From Acidobacteriota bacterium (GTDB lineage Bacteria; Actinomycetota; Actinomycetes; Actinomycetales; Micrococcaceae), in assembly GCA_019352125.1 (NCBI GenBank), contig JABBNV010000035.1, positions 1 to 16,666 of the forward strand: a stretch of 16,666 nt of DNA. The letters are read 5' to 3'. A model generated the notes under the pieces. It was not told where the DNA came from. It saw nothing but the letters and a program-made list of their open reading frames with translations, and did no database searches. Shown here in pieces: positions 1 through 5,973 of the stretch (positions within the stretch are counted from its first letter, which is position 1; the number at the start of each line of letters is the position of its first letter). Both the position numbers and the translations under genes were made by a program.

Positions 1-2
1 GG

Positions 3-548
3 CGGCTGCGTATTGATCGGTCCGTAGTGTTCGTCAGTGGGGAGGCGAATGTTGGCCTGCCGAAGAACGGGGATAGGCGGACGGTGCCCGTGACTGATGT
101 GGCCATGGAATATCTGGATGCTGCGGCGAAGGGGAAACAGCGTGATGACCTGCTGTTCAGGACGGCGCGGGGCGGCCAGCTGCGAGCGAACAACTTCAAG
201 CGCCGAGACTTTGACCAGGCCGTGACGACGGTCAATGATGCAGCAGCGGCACGCTTGGCAAAGAGTGAGCCCCAAGGGGTGACAATCCCTGCAGGCTTGT
301 GGGTTCATGACCTGCGGCATACGGCGGCGTCATGGGCGGTGCAGGCCGGAGCGTCTGTGAAGAGTGTTCAGCGCATGCTTGGCCACAAGACTGCGGCCAT
401 CACCCTAGATGTCTATGCCGGCCTCTTTGACCAAGACCTGGATGACGTAGCCACGAAGATTGATGCCCTCATTCTTGGGTCAAAAACACGCAACCAAAAA
501 ACAGAACCGCCCCAAAACCGCCCTACGAAAGTAGAAAGTGCCGCCTGA
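3..548 (+). CDS. int: Tyrosine integrase, C-terminal part (5' end outside window)
   Basis: C-terminal catalytic domain of a site-specific tyrosine recombinase that integrates and excises the phage at a tRNA gene. The frame is open to the left edge, so the GTG at 27 is not the start; the N-terminal arm-binding and core-binding domains lie outside the window. Visible motifs are the PKNGDRRTVPV strand pair (typical Lys beta-hairpin region), the box II motif HDLRHTAASWA with the H-x-x-R pair, LGHK with the second active-site His, and the nucleophile Tyr in LDVYAGLF. The C-terminal tail is basic and Asn/Gln/Pro-rich. Part of it (505-524) is also a repeat predicted to be an arm-type binding site, so coding and attP sequence overlap. 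The gene converges on the attachment core about 24 bases downstream of its stop. Confidence 0.93.
   Translation, partial: RLRIDRSVVFVSGEANVGLPKNGDRRTVPVTDVAMEYLDAAAKGKQRDDLLFRTARGGQLRANNFKRRDFDQAVTTVNDAAAARLAKSEPQGVTIPAGLWVHDLRHTAASWAVQAGASVKSVQRMLGHKTAAITLDVYAGLFDQDLDDVATKIDALILGSKTRNQKTEPPQNRPTKVESAA
505..524 (+). repeat. Left arm-type integrase-binding repeats (predicted)
   Basis: Two direct copies of AACCGCCCY start at 505 and 516, one helical turn (11 bp) apart, inside the last codons of the integrase gene. The 20-base block matches the block at 749-768 with one difference (C513 versus T757), in the same orientation. The pairs flank the tRNA-derived core, the expected layout of arm-type sites in attP. 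Binding itself is inferred. Confidence 0.6.
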
Positions 549-571
549 CCTGCACTGTCACACTCAGCGGA

Positions 572-618
572 TCACGTTTACACCGTGGATGTCATCGGTT
601 CGATCCCGGTAGGGCCCA
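572..618 (+). other. attP core: 3' half of tRNA-Val(UAC)
   Basis: The sequence folds as the 3' half of a tRNA. The anticodon stem is 572-576 with 584-588, the seven-base loop carries anticodon TAC (579-581, Val), the variable loop is 589-593, the T-arm is 594-610 with loop TTCGATC, the acceptor 3' strand AGGGCCC is 611-617 and the discriminator A is 618. No acceptor 5' strand or proper D-arm lies upstream (only a CTCAGCGG resembling a D-arm at 563-570), so it is not a working tRNA. Phages carry such a half so that the host tRNA gene is rebuilt on integration. Phage sequence on both sides indicates attP rather than attL or attR. Confidence 0.85.
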
Positions 619-625
619 CACAGCA

Positions 626-672
626 AAATCCCCGCCAATTCACGGAAACATCCGTTGAATCGGCGGGGATTT
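626..672. terminator. Bidirectional intrinsic terminator next to attP
   Basis: The 11-bp perfect outer stem AAATCCCCGCC (626-636) pairs with GGCGGGGATTT (662-672), and the interior can pair further (AATTCACGGA against TCCGTTGAAT with one bulge). A/T-rich runs flank both sides. It lies between two converging genes, the integrase (+) and the gene at 786-1412 (-), so it can stop both. Because it directly follows the tRNA half it may also resemble the terminator of the host tRNA locus. Confidence 0.75.
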
Positions 673-748
673 CTTGTGTTTTTGGGGTGGTGGCGACTCT
701 TTAAAGTTCCGCGTAGTTCTGCTGATTTCTTCAAGTCTCCTTGGAGTA

Positions 749-768
749 AACCGCCCTAAAACCGCCCT
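749..768 (+). repeat. Right arm-type integrase-binding repeats (predicted)
   Basis: Two copies of AACCGCCCT start at 749 and 760, again 11 bp apart. The block is 19/20 identical to 505-524 and in the same direction, about 130 bp from the end of the tRNA-derived core. It lies just beyond the stop of the converging gene at 786-1412, in otherwise non-coding sequence. Confidence 0.6.
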
Positions 769-785
769 GAGGCTGTGGGCCTAAA

Positions 786-1412
786 TTAGTAGCCGCGGCC
801 ACGCCAGCCAGGCAGAGACTCATCGAGCAAATCCTGTTGTGCAGCGGGCAGCTTAGCGTGGTTGTTCCTCTGCCGTTGCATGTGCAGCCACATGCCTAGC
901 CCGTGCTCCGGCTCCGGGGCCGATGACTTATATGCTGGCCAACGTGCTGTCTCGCGATGGAAGGTGACAAGCGCCTGTAACTGTTGGTGCCAGCGCTGCT
1001 CATCCTGTGTGGCTCTCACCGACAGGTCCCAGCGCCCAAGTTCGTCCAGAGCTGCACGGAGGGAGTGGGGGAGTTGGCCGGCCTTTGCCAGGCTGCGCTG
1101 CCTGCTCACCCACTGCCCTAAGCGAAGCTCCGCCACTGGGTGGTCTCCGGAGGTGGCCGGGAAGCGCGACTCCCTGGCAACGAATGCCGCCAGCTCCGCA
1201 AGCCTCTCCTGCTCCCCGTGGGTGGGGCGTCGGTCGAGTCCCTGCCGCCGGTTAGCCTCATGAACTGCCAGCACTTCAGGGTCTTTCTCTATACGTGCCT
1301 TGAAATGCGCGAATACTGTGGCCCGCTTCGCGTGGCAGAGCTCAGCGATCTTGGATCGGGTGATCCCAGAGGCGAACATGAGATCCCACTCGGGGTGCCG
1401 CGATTCAGCCAT
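786..1412 (-). CDS. HTH and helicase-associated (HA) domain protein
   Basis: A 208-residue soluble protein. Residues about 14-42 (ASGITRSKIAELCHAKRATV and on) read as a helix-turn-helix. Two helicase-associated-domain repeats follow, each ending in the family pattern LG-x-W-[VL]-x-x-Q-R ... L ... L-x-x-x-x-W: LGQWVSRQRSLAK near residue 98 and LGMWLHMQRQRNN near residue 172. HA domains are small helical, presumably nucleic-acid-binding units, common as tandem arrays in Arthrobacter and its phages, usually without a helicase. The ATG has GGTAGGATGC upstream. The gene is the last before attP on the - strand and converges on the integrase. A role in regulating integration or lysogeny is only a guess from location. 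Confidence 0.8.
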   Translation of the reverse strand: MAESRHPEWDLMFASGITRSKIAELCHAKRATVFAHFKARIEKDPEVLAVHEANRRQGLDRRPTHGEQERLAELAAFVARESRFPATSGDHPVAELRLGQWVSRQRSLAKAGQLPHSLRAALDELGRWDLSVRATQDEQRWHQQLQALVTFHRETARWPAYKSSAPEPEHGLGMWLHMQRQRNNHAKLPAAQQDLLDESLPGWRGRGY

Positions 1413-1434
1413 GAAAGCATCCTACCCAAGGCCG

Positions 1435-1767
1435 TTAAAACATGAGCGGCTTCCCGTGCCAGTCAGCCTCGTCCATGCGACTCACGAGTTCCGTCGGCCA
1501 CCATGCACAATGTACGACGGCGTCCCCATCTTCCCACTGGACGTCCACGGCATTGTCCCGGTAGGAGCGTGCGTAACTGTAGATGGGGCCTGCTTTTACG
1601 AGGGGCAACTCATCGCGCTCGAACCAGTGCAGCCCTCCGGTGGGAGTGACGTTTGGTATTCCGATGGGACTATTGTGCGCCGGATGTGCGACAAAAGCGC
1701 CCCGCCAACGGGTGAGGTTGGCGGGGCGCTTTCTGTTAGGGACATTAGCTGCTCTTATTTGCCGCAT
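1435..1767 (-). CDS. Small hypothetical protein, start uncertain
   Basis: Not recognised. The C-terminal part looks coding: high-GC third positions, acidic and Trp-rich (VQWEDGDAVVHCAWWPTELV), ending in HGKPLMF 22 bases before the downstream gene. The open frame reaches an ATG at 1767, but that start has no ribosome-binding site and would place the perfect hairpin 1694-1732 inside the coding region, giving low-complexity Arg-rich residues. A shorter product is likelier, but the only in-frame starts after the hairpin are weak (TTG at 1608, CTG at 1632), and GGAGGG at 1633-1638 lies too close to the CTG and too far from the TTG. It could be a 5'-truncated gene remnant. Confidence 0.4.
   Translation of the reverse strand: MRQIRAANVPNRKRPANLTRWRGAFVAHPAHNSPIGIPNVTPTGGLHWFERDELPLVKAGPIYSYARSYRDNAVDVQWEDGDAVVHCAWWPTELVSRMDEADWHGKPLMF
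1694..1732. terminator. Perfect 16-bp hairpin terminator
   Basis: AAAGCGCCCCGCCAAC (1694-1709) is perfectly complementary to 1717-1732, with a 7-base loop. TTTCTGTT follows on the + side and TTTTGTC on the - side. It separates the + strand lipoprotein gene from the - strand genes to its left. It could end leftward late transcription that has run antisense through the lipoprotein gene, and it could block rightward readthrough into that gene. Confidence 0.8.
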
Positions 1768-1772
1768 ATCAT
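1744..1772 (+). promoter_or_regulatory. Possible promoter of the lipoprotein gene
   Basis: TATCAT at 1767-1772 resembles a sigma-70-type -10 box. TTAGCT at 1745-1750, 16 bases upstream, matches a -35 box in only three of six positions. The predicted transcript would start at or next to the ATG at 1779, so the mRNA would be nearly leaderless; this fits the lack of a convincing ribosome-binding site (only GGG at 1774-1776) and is common in actinobacteria. The upstream hairpin means the gene needs its own promoter. Confidence 0.3.
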
Positions 1773-1778
1773 TGGGCT

Positions 1779-2585
1779 ATGACTTCTGTAGGATTCTCGA
1801 AACGCTCGAGCCTGATCGTTGCTGCCTTGCTCCTTGCGCTAGCCGGGTGCGCTAGTGAGCCTCCGCCCGTATCGGATAAGGTGGCACAGTACTACTCAAA
1901 TCCGCCATCAGCCGCAGCAGCAGCTCCGGCACCGGCGCCCGTTGCGCCGGCCGTTGCTCTACTCAATGACAAAGCCCGCCCGTGGACGATGCAGGTAGTT
2001 GGAGATTCTACTGGGGCAGGTCCCGCACGCTGGGTGCACGTTCTCGCTGCAAGAATGTCTGCAAAGTACGATCGGCCCGTCGAACTCCACGAATGGGCCA
2101 ACGCGTCAAATAGTTATTCCGCGCCCACCATCGTCGGTATCGCAACTGGCGCACCGATAGTCATCTGGAATGGCTCAGCATCCGGCAAGGGTACCCAGTA
2201 TTCTTTGGATAATTGGGCTGCCATGGTTCCGACTCGACCTGACATAGTCGTGATAAATCATGGCTTGAATATGCCGGATGCACCTTCAGCGAAGGCCGGG
2301 GTTGCCGCGATCATCTCGAGGGCACTGCTCCAGTGGCCAAAACCAACAGCGTTCGCGATCACGATTCAGAGTCCACGCCTCGACTCTGGCGCTGCTACCG
2401 AGGATGTGGTTACGGCCATGCTGCGACAGAATTGGGCGGCTGGCCCAGTGGCAGAGATAGACGTTTACAAGGCATTCAAAGAAACTGGCAGTGTTGCTCC
2501 TTTGCTAGTCAGCGACCATCTACACCCATCCAGCAAGGGTGCAGAAATCTGGGCGGACACGGTGCAGAATGCACTCGGCCTCTAG
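1779..2585 (+). CDS. Secreted lipoprotein SGNH/GDSL hydrolase
   Basis: A 268-residue predicted lipoprotein esterase or deacetylase. It has a basic N-terminus, a hydrophobic stretch at 12-22, the lipobox LAGC with lipidated Cys24, then an Ala/Pro-rich linker (about 44-60). The SGNH fold follows: block I GDSTGAG with Ser77, the IWNGSASG segment at 129-136 (block II region), block III NHGLN at 160-164, and block V SDHLHP with Asp246 and His249. All catalytic residues are present. It is the only + strand gene among late genes. Its stop codon abuts the stop of the related SGNH tail gene with no base between. Location and signal suggest a gene expressed from the prophage and displayed on the outside of the host membrane. 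The substrate is unknown; acylated wall glycopolymer is inferred. Confidence 0.88.
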   Translation: MTSVGFSKRSSLIVAALLLALAGCASEPPPVSDKVAQYYSNPPSAAAAAPAPAPVAPAVALLNDKARPWTMQVVGDSTGAGPARWVHVLAARMSAKYDRPVELHEWANASNSYSAPTIVGIATGAPIVIWNGSASGKGTQYSLDNWAAMVPTRPDIVVINHGLNMPDAPSAKAGVAAIISRALLQWPKPTAFAITIQSPRLDSGAATEDVVTAMLRQNWAAGPVAEIDVYKAFKETGSVAPLLVSDHLHPSSKGAEIWADTVQNALGL

Positions 2586-3836
2586 CTAGTAAGCGCGGTC
2601 AATCATGAGGCCAACGAAATAGGCATCTGAGGCAAGCGTATCTGCCGCGTTCCCACCATCTCGTCCTACCCTGAGGGCGACCGGCGACGCTCCCAAGGCG
2701 ATCCGCTGCCAAATATCAACCTGCGAGTTCTTTCCTGCGACCGTCTGCGCGCCCGACTGTCCTGATCCGGAGGACAGAAAAGTTCCCATCTGAATTGCCC
2801 CAGCGCCCCCGGACTGCTCCCCGATATACATGTGATCACCAGTCCAAGTGACCTGCTTTGACACGGCTGCGTTATTGCTCGTCCAGATAGCTCGAATGTT
2901 CTGCCTCTTCCATGAAGATGGAATATCAGCCACACACGAGATAGATTCTCTGACCGATGGGTCTAACTCCCAGACTGGTACGCCGTAGTGAACTGCGAGT
3001 GAAGGGGAACCCTCATTGGCTAGAAACTGCATAGCTGGAACCCATATTCGCGTACTAACCGATTGGTACCCTGGTGCGAGCGCCACCCTTGACGGCTTGA
3101 CTGTCTCCCAAATAATATCTGCCCACATGGGTGATCCAGCTGCATCATTTGGGTGGAGCCCATCAGGGTTTAGTAGGTCTGTAGCGTAGTCCCCATATAG
3201 TCTGAACGCCTCATTTATGTCCACAATGTCGTGACCAGCCATTACAGCTAGCTGGTAGATTGCTTGCTGCTTTCCCTGATCATTGGCATAGTCAGGATCA
3301 GTGATTGCGCGAGGATTCTGTGTCATTAGAATCATTGCCGCATTTGGATAGCGATTTATGTAGTTTTGGACGGTTTCTTGGTGGATTGCCCTATAGTCGT
3401 CGATCAGCTGCGGCGAGTTGTGCCCAAAATTCATGAAGATGACGTCTGGGATTCCACCTGATACCAGCGCTGTTAGGTTGTCTCTCGCATAGGCAATGAC
3501 ACTGCCAGATACTGATCCGTTCCAAATGGTAATTGTTCGTCCATTTGAGCCCGTCTGGATTGTGGTTCTGGAACCTGCTGGATATGACTTGCTGGGGTCA
3601 TCCCATGGTGCGTATATCACGGTGTGTTCCGGGTAGGCTAGCGCTATTTTATTGGCGATGAGGCGCACCCACCGCGTTTCTCCTGCCCCTGTCGAGTCGC
3701 CTACTGCTAGGACGTTACTATCAGTAGAAGCTTCGCGTAGTTTCCGATGCCATGCAGCAATTCGTAGGCTTATCGCTGCTCCTTGCACTGGGAACGCGTC
3801 AAGCCGGCGCCCGCTGGAATCCTTCATGTATGCCAT
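2586..3836 (-). CDS. Tail fiber/minor tail protein with SGNH hydrolase domain
   Basis: 416 residues. The N-terminal KDSSGRRLDAFPVQG segment resembles the attachment ends of other phage tail proteins. An SGNH domain spans about 40-250: GDSTGAG with Ser48, IWNGSVSG at 104-111, NFGHN at 136-140 and the catalytic pair in PDGLHP (Asp225, His228). Residues about 250-416 are Gly/Ser-rich beta sequence of receptor-binding type. There is no signal peptide, so it should be a virion part that trims surface esters during adsorption. GGAGG lies 8 bases before the ATG, and the gene follows the fiber gene at 3840-4388 by 3 bases. Third positions are visibly less GC-biased than in the tape measure or capsid genes, suggesting separate acquisition. 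The domain is clearly similar to the lipoprotein at 1779-2585. Confidence 0.85.
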   Translation of the reverse strand: MAYMKDSSGRRLDAFPVQGAAISLRIAAWHRKLREASTDSNVLAVGDSTGAGETRWVRLIANKIALAYPEHTVIYAPWDDPSKSYPAGSRTTIQTGSNGRTITIWNGSVSGSVIAYARDNLTALVSGGIPDVIFMNFGHNSPQLIDDYRAIHQETVQNYINRYPNAAMILMTQNPRAITDPDYANDQGKQQAIYQLAVMAGHDIVDINEAFRLYGDYATDLLNPDGLHPNDAAGSPMWADIIWETVKPSRVALAPGYQSVSTRIWVPAMQFLANEGSPSLAVHYGVPVWELDPSVRESISCVADIPSSWKRQNIRAIWTSNNAAVSKQVTWTGDHMYIGEQSGGAGAIQMGTFLSSGSGQSGAQTVAGKNSQVDIWQRIALGASPVALRVGRDGGNAADTLASDAYFVGLMIDRAY

Positions 3837-3839
3837 TTG

Positions 3840-4388
3840 CTAAACCTCCGAGACTATGTCAATAATTTCGCCAGTAGTGGCACTGACCTTGATGAGCACT
3901 TTTCGATCTAGAATCTGGTTCCCCGCTTCGTCCTCGAATCGGACGTAATTTGTTCCTAGATATGTATTCGATGCCGTCCCGCTGGTGCCCATTTCTTTAG
4001 CTATGCCGGTATCCGTAGCGATAACGGCGGCTGCGGCAGTTTCAGCCGCTGAGTCTTGAGCTGCCTTAGCTGCTGCTTTAGCCTCCTGCGCATCCTGCGC
4101 CGCCGTCGTCGCCTGATCGAGCAGCCCGCGGTATGAGTTCAGCAGCCCAGAGTAGCGTCCGCCGGACCACCGAAGCTGGGGGAGCGGGCCGATAAACGCC
4201 GGTATGAAGCCCTGGGCCGTCGTCGTCATTGGATTGGCCAGCGGGAGGCCATTCAGATCCGTGATCGTGACCGGTGTGGTCTTGGCTGTATCGGCTGGAT
4301 CGTAAAGCGTGATCGAAGAACTTGCGGCGACGTTACCGAGCGCCGTCGCATCCTCCGCCAGCTGCATATCAAATGGATAAGTGGCCAT
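3840..4388 (-). CDS. Minor tail/fiber protein with Ala-rich coiled coil
   Basis: 182 residues, probably a structural fiber or fiber-connecting protein. Residues about 20-75 are beta-rich (SSITLYDPADT, VTITDLNG). Residues about 90-125 form an Ala/Gln/Glu heptad-like segment (ATTAAQDAQEAKAAAKAAQD) typical of trimeric fiber coiled coils. A beta-rich tail ends VSATTGEIIDIVSEV. There is a good ribosome-binding site (TAGGAG, 6 bases before the ATG). It stands just after a terminator-like hairpin and 3 bases before the SGNH tail gene, so the two form a separate distal fiber cassette downstream of lysis genes. The exact role is inferred from composition and place. Confidence 0.7.
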   Translation of the reverse strand: MATYPFDMQLAEDATALGNVAASSSITLYDPADTAKTTPVTITDLNGLPLANPMTTTAQGFIPAFIGPLPQLRWSGGRYSGLLNSYRGLLDQATTAAQDAQEAKAAAKAAQDSAAETAAAAVIATDTGIAKEMGTSGTASNTYLGTNYVRFEDEAGNQILDRKVLIKVSATTGEIIDIVSEV

Positions 4389-4414
4389 GGGTTTCTCCTA
4401 CGTGTGGGGGCATG

Positions 4415-4442
4415 AAAAAAGACCCCACACACGGCAAGGTCT
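4415..4442 (-). terminator. Intrinsic terminator after holin
   Basis: On the - strand, AGACC pairs with GGTCT (4438-4442 with 4420-4424) and is followed by TTTTT (4415-4419). A competing stem joins GTGTGGGG (4402-4409) and CCCCACAC (4423-4430). It separates the lysis cassette from the fiber cassette in the otherwise gene-free 4389-4477. The short 5-bp stem makes it modest. Confidence 0.55.
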
Positions 4443-4477
4443 CGGAGGTTTATTTTCGGGGATCAGCCGGGAATGGT

Positions 4478-4726
4478 TTACGCGGCGTGCTTACCTGCGG
4501 GATCAGTCGTCTCAGCATTGATAGCCGATGGGTTGCCGTCGGTCGCGCCAGAAGCCACCGATGTCAGGACGGAGACGACGACGGCGGTGGCAGCAACGCT
4601 TAGCATCTGCGGCCAATCCAGCGAGGTAATCCCTACCGCGCCGGTGCCGATCAGTGCCAGCATTGCTTGGGCGAACGTCTTAGTTCCGCGTTCCGCCGTT
4701 GCTTTCCAGAATGGGACAGTGAGCAT
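4478..4726 (-). CDS. Holin, r1t-like, two membrane segments
   Basis: 82 residues. It has an amphipathic start (VPFWKATAERGTKTFAQ), a hydrophobic helix about 19-38 (AMLALIGTGAVGITSL), a turn with the conserved-looking DWPQML, a second helix about 42-62 (SVAATAVVVSVLTSVASG) and a polar C-terminal tail. Pattern, length and position match r1t-type holins, which open the membrane so the endolysin can reach peptidoglycan. The start is the ATG at 4726, with AGGAGG 4 bases upstream; the longer open frame to 4891 reads through the 42-residue membrane gene in another frame and gives His/Arg-rich nonsense. It is the third gene of the lysis cassette. Confidence 0.85.
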   Translation of the reverse strand: MLTVPFWKATAERGTKTFAQAMLALIGTGAVGITSLDWPQMLSVAATAVVVSVLTSVASGATDGNPSAINAETTDPAGKHAA

Positions 4727-4734
4727 GATGCCTC

Positions 4735-4863
4735 CTAGAGTGTGGTGATGCTGATAATGGTGAGAGCGGTGCTGACGATCGTTGCCGCTACCAGGTAGAT
4801 GGCCAGTGCTGTGGCTGCCCCAATGATTAGGACGGAAACAGCGGCAGCAGTGACGGTTCGCAT
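4735..4863 (-). CDS. 42-aa single-pass membrane protein in lysis cassette
   Basis: A short gene between endolysin and holin: ATG at 4863, TAG at 4735-4737. It starts MRTVTAAAVSVLIIGAATAL and continues with an almost uninterrupted hydrophobic stretch (AIYLVAATIVSTALTIIS), ending ITTL. The ATG overlaps the endolysin stop as TAATG, indicating coupled translation. Its TAG lies inside the holin's ribosome-binding site. It has only one charged residue (Arg2) and one long or two short membrane helices. By position it may be a second holin, an antiholin or another timing factor. The family is not recognised; the existence of the gene is well supported by the overlaps. Confidence 0.7.
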   Translation of the reverse strand: MRTVTAAAVSVLIIGAATALAIYLVAATIVSTALTIISITTL

Positions 4864-5894
4864 TAGAGGGATGGCAGGCCGGTGAGGTCATTCGAGGCGG
4901 CGTTGGCCCAGACGTAGTAACCGCCAGTGGTGACGTACCAAGCGTTATCTCCGGTGCCGTAGGGGTCTTCTCCTGCGACGTAGCCGACGACGGCGAGTTG
5001 CGCGCCTTGGGCGATACCTTCCGGGTATCCCGGTGCCAGCGGTGCGCTGGCTGATGGGGAGGTACGGGCGTAGGCGACGGCGTTCGTCACCAGCCGATTT
5101 ACCGCTGCGGCTGGCACTGGCGTTGGTGATGCCGAGGCCGCGGAGGCGGCTGCGGCTGCGGCTGCGGAATGGGCGCCCTCACCCGGAAAAGTGCCTGGGA
5201 TGTTCAGCGTCTGATTCGGGTAAATCAGGTTTGGATTCAAACCCGGATTCACGGCCACAATCTGATCCACCGTCACCGAGAACTGATTTGCAATGGACGT
5301 GAGCGTGTCGCCCGTCTCCACGTTCGCCAGGAACGTCCCATCAACCGCGGGGGCCGGGGCAATCGGGGGTGATGTCACGCCACCCTGCGGGGCTACTACA
5401 GCTACCGGGGCGCCGGCGAAGAATTCAGCAATACCCCAGGATGATTCGTCGTCGTAAATTTCCTGAGCGAGCCCGCAATCATCACCCCACAAGTAATCAT
5501 CCGTCAGGGATACGTGAATGTGGTTGGAGTGATTGTCCCCGACGTAATCGGCCCACGCCCAGCCGTCAAAGTCACCAGCAATCTTCGGTGCCGGCGCGCC
5601 CTCAGACATGTCATGAATCAGGTACCGGAACTTTATATTCGCCTGCGAGCGCAGGTATTCGGCGAGTGCGCGTCCGGTTGGTTCGTCGATGTTCTGGCCG
5701 ATGGCGGTGGAGATGTCGAATGCCATGACGTGGCCGAGGTGGTTGGGGTTGTGGCCGGTGAGTTGGCCTTGCCCGTATCCGGTGAGGAATCCGTCTGTGC
5801 CGGTGAAGCGTCCGGGCCAGACGGCGTTGAGTTCGTCGCGGAGTTTGAGGAGTGATTTGGCTGGGCGTGCGTAGGTGACGTTGTAGTTGGGCAT
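4863..5894 (-). CDS. Endolysin: M15-like peptidase, LysM and SH3-like domains
   Basis: 343 residues, with no signal peptide, so it needs a holin. Residues 1-130 form a peptidoglycan peptidase of the D-Ala-D-Ala carboxypeptidase-like type. Likely zinc ligands are His48 (TGHNPN), Asp60 (VMAFDIS) and a His in SNHIHVS (125 or 127), and GDFDGWAWADYVGDN is the usual preceding segment. A LysM repeat lies at about 189-233 (ETGDTLTSIANQF ... NPNLIYPNQTLNIP). An Ala-rich linker at about 243-264 is encoded by GCN repeats near 5140-5170. A C-terminal SH3-like module at about 265-343 (ARTSPSASAPL ... WYVTTGGYYVW) probably binds the wall. The ribosome-binding site is AAGGAG, 6 bases before the ATG. It is the first gene of the lysis cassette. 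Confidence 0.9.
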   Translation of the reverse strand: MPNYNVTYARPAKSLLKLRDELNAVWPGRFTGTDGFLTGYGQGQLTGHNPNHLGHVMAFDISTAIGQNIDEPTGRALAEYLRSQANIKFRYLIHDMSEGAPAPKIAGDFDGWAWADYVGDNHSNHIHVSLTDDYLWGDDCGLAQEIYDDESSWGIAEFFAGAPVAVVAPQGGVTSPPIAPAPAVDGTFLANVETGDTLTSIANQFSVTVDQIVAVNPGLNPNLIYPNQTLNIPGTFPGEGAHSAAAAAAASAASASPTPVPAAAVNRLVTNAVAYARTSPSASAPLAPGYPEGIAQGAQLAVVGYVAGEDPYGTGDNAWYVTTGGYYVWANAASNDLTGLPSL

Positions 5895-5926
5895 GGTGGT
5901 CTCCTTGTACTTTTAGCGTGTGTCGG

Positions 5927-5966
5927 TGCCCGGTTTTGGGCATAAAAAATGGCCCTTAGTGGGGCC
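5927..5966 (-). terminator. Intrinsic terminator plus second hairpin before endolysin
   Basis: On the - strand, GGCCC (5962-5966) and GGGCC (5951-5955) form a stem with a 6-base loop, followed by ATTTTTT (5944-5950). Directly after the T-run a second hairpin, TGCCC/GGGCA (5927-5942), can form. It lies between the collagen-like gene and the endolysin, so lysis genes may have lower or separately controlled expression. No convincing promoter was found between it and the endolysin start. Confidence 0.65.
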
Positions 5967-5973
5967 TCGGTGG

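Noticed and set aside
572..618. Functional tRNA gene
   Set aside because: No acceptor 5' strand or complete D-arm upstream.
541..625. Host/prophage junction (attL or attR)
   Set aside because: Phage genes and matching arm repeats lie on both sides and the tRNA is only a 3' half, which fits attP better.
1300..1782. Plus-strand 160-aa open frame
   Set aside because: It crosses the perfect hairpin 1694-1732 and overlaps the stronger minus-strand frames; base choice at third positions and protein composition favour the minus strand.
4727..4891. N-terminal extension of the holin frame to 4891
   Set aside because: It is the 42-aa membrane gene and endolysin end read in another frame, giving His/Arg/Cys-rich sequence; the holin ATG at 4726 has AGGAGG upstream.
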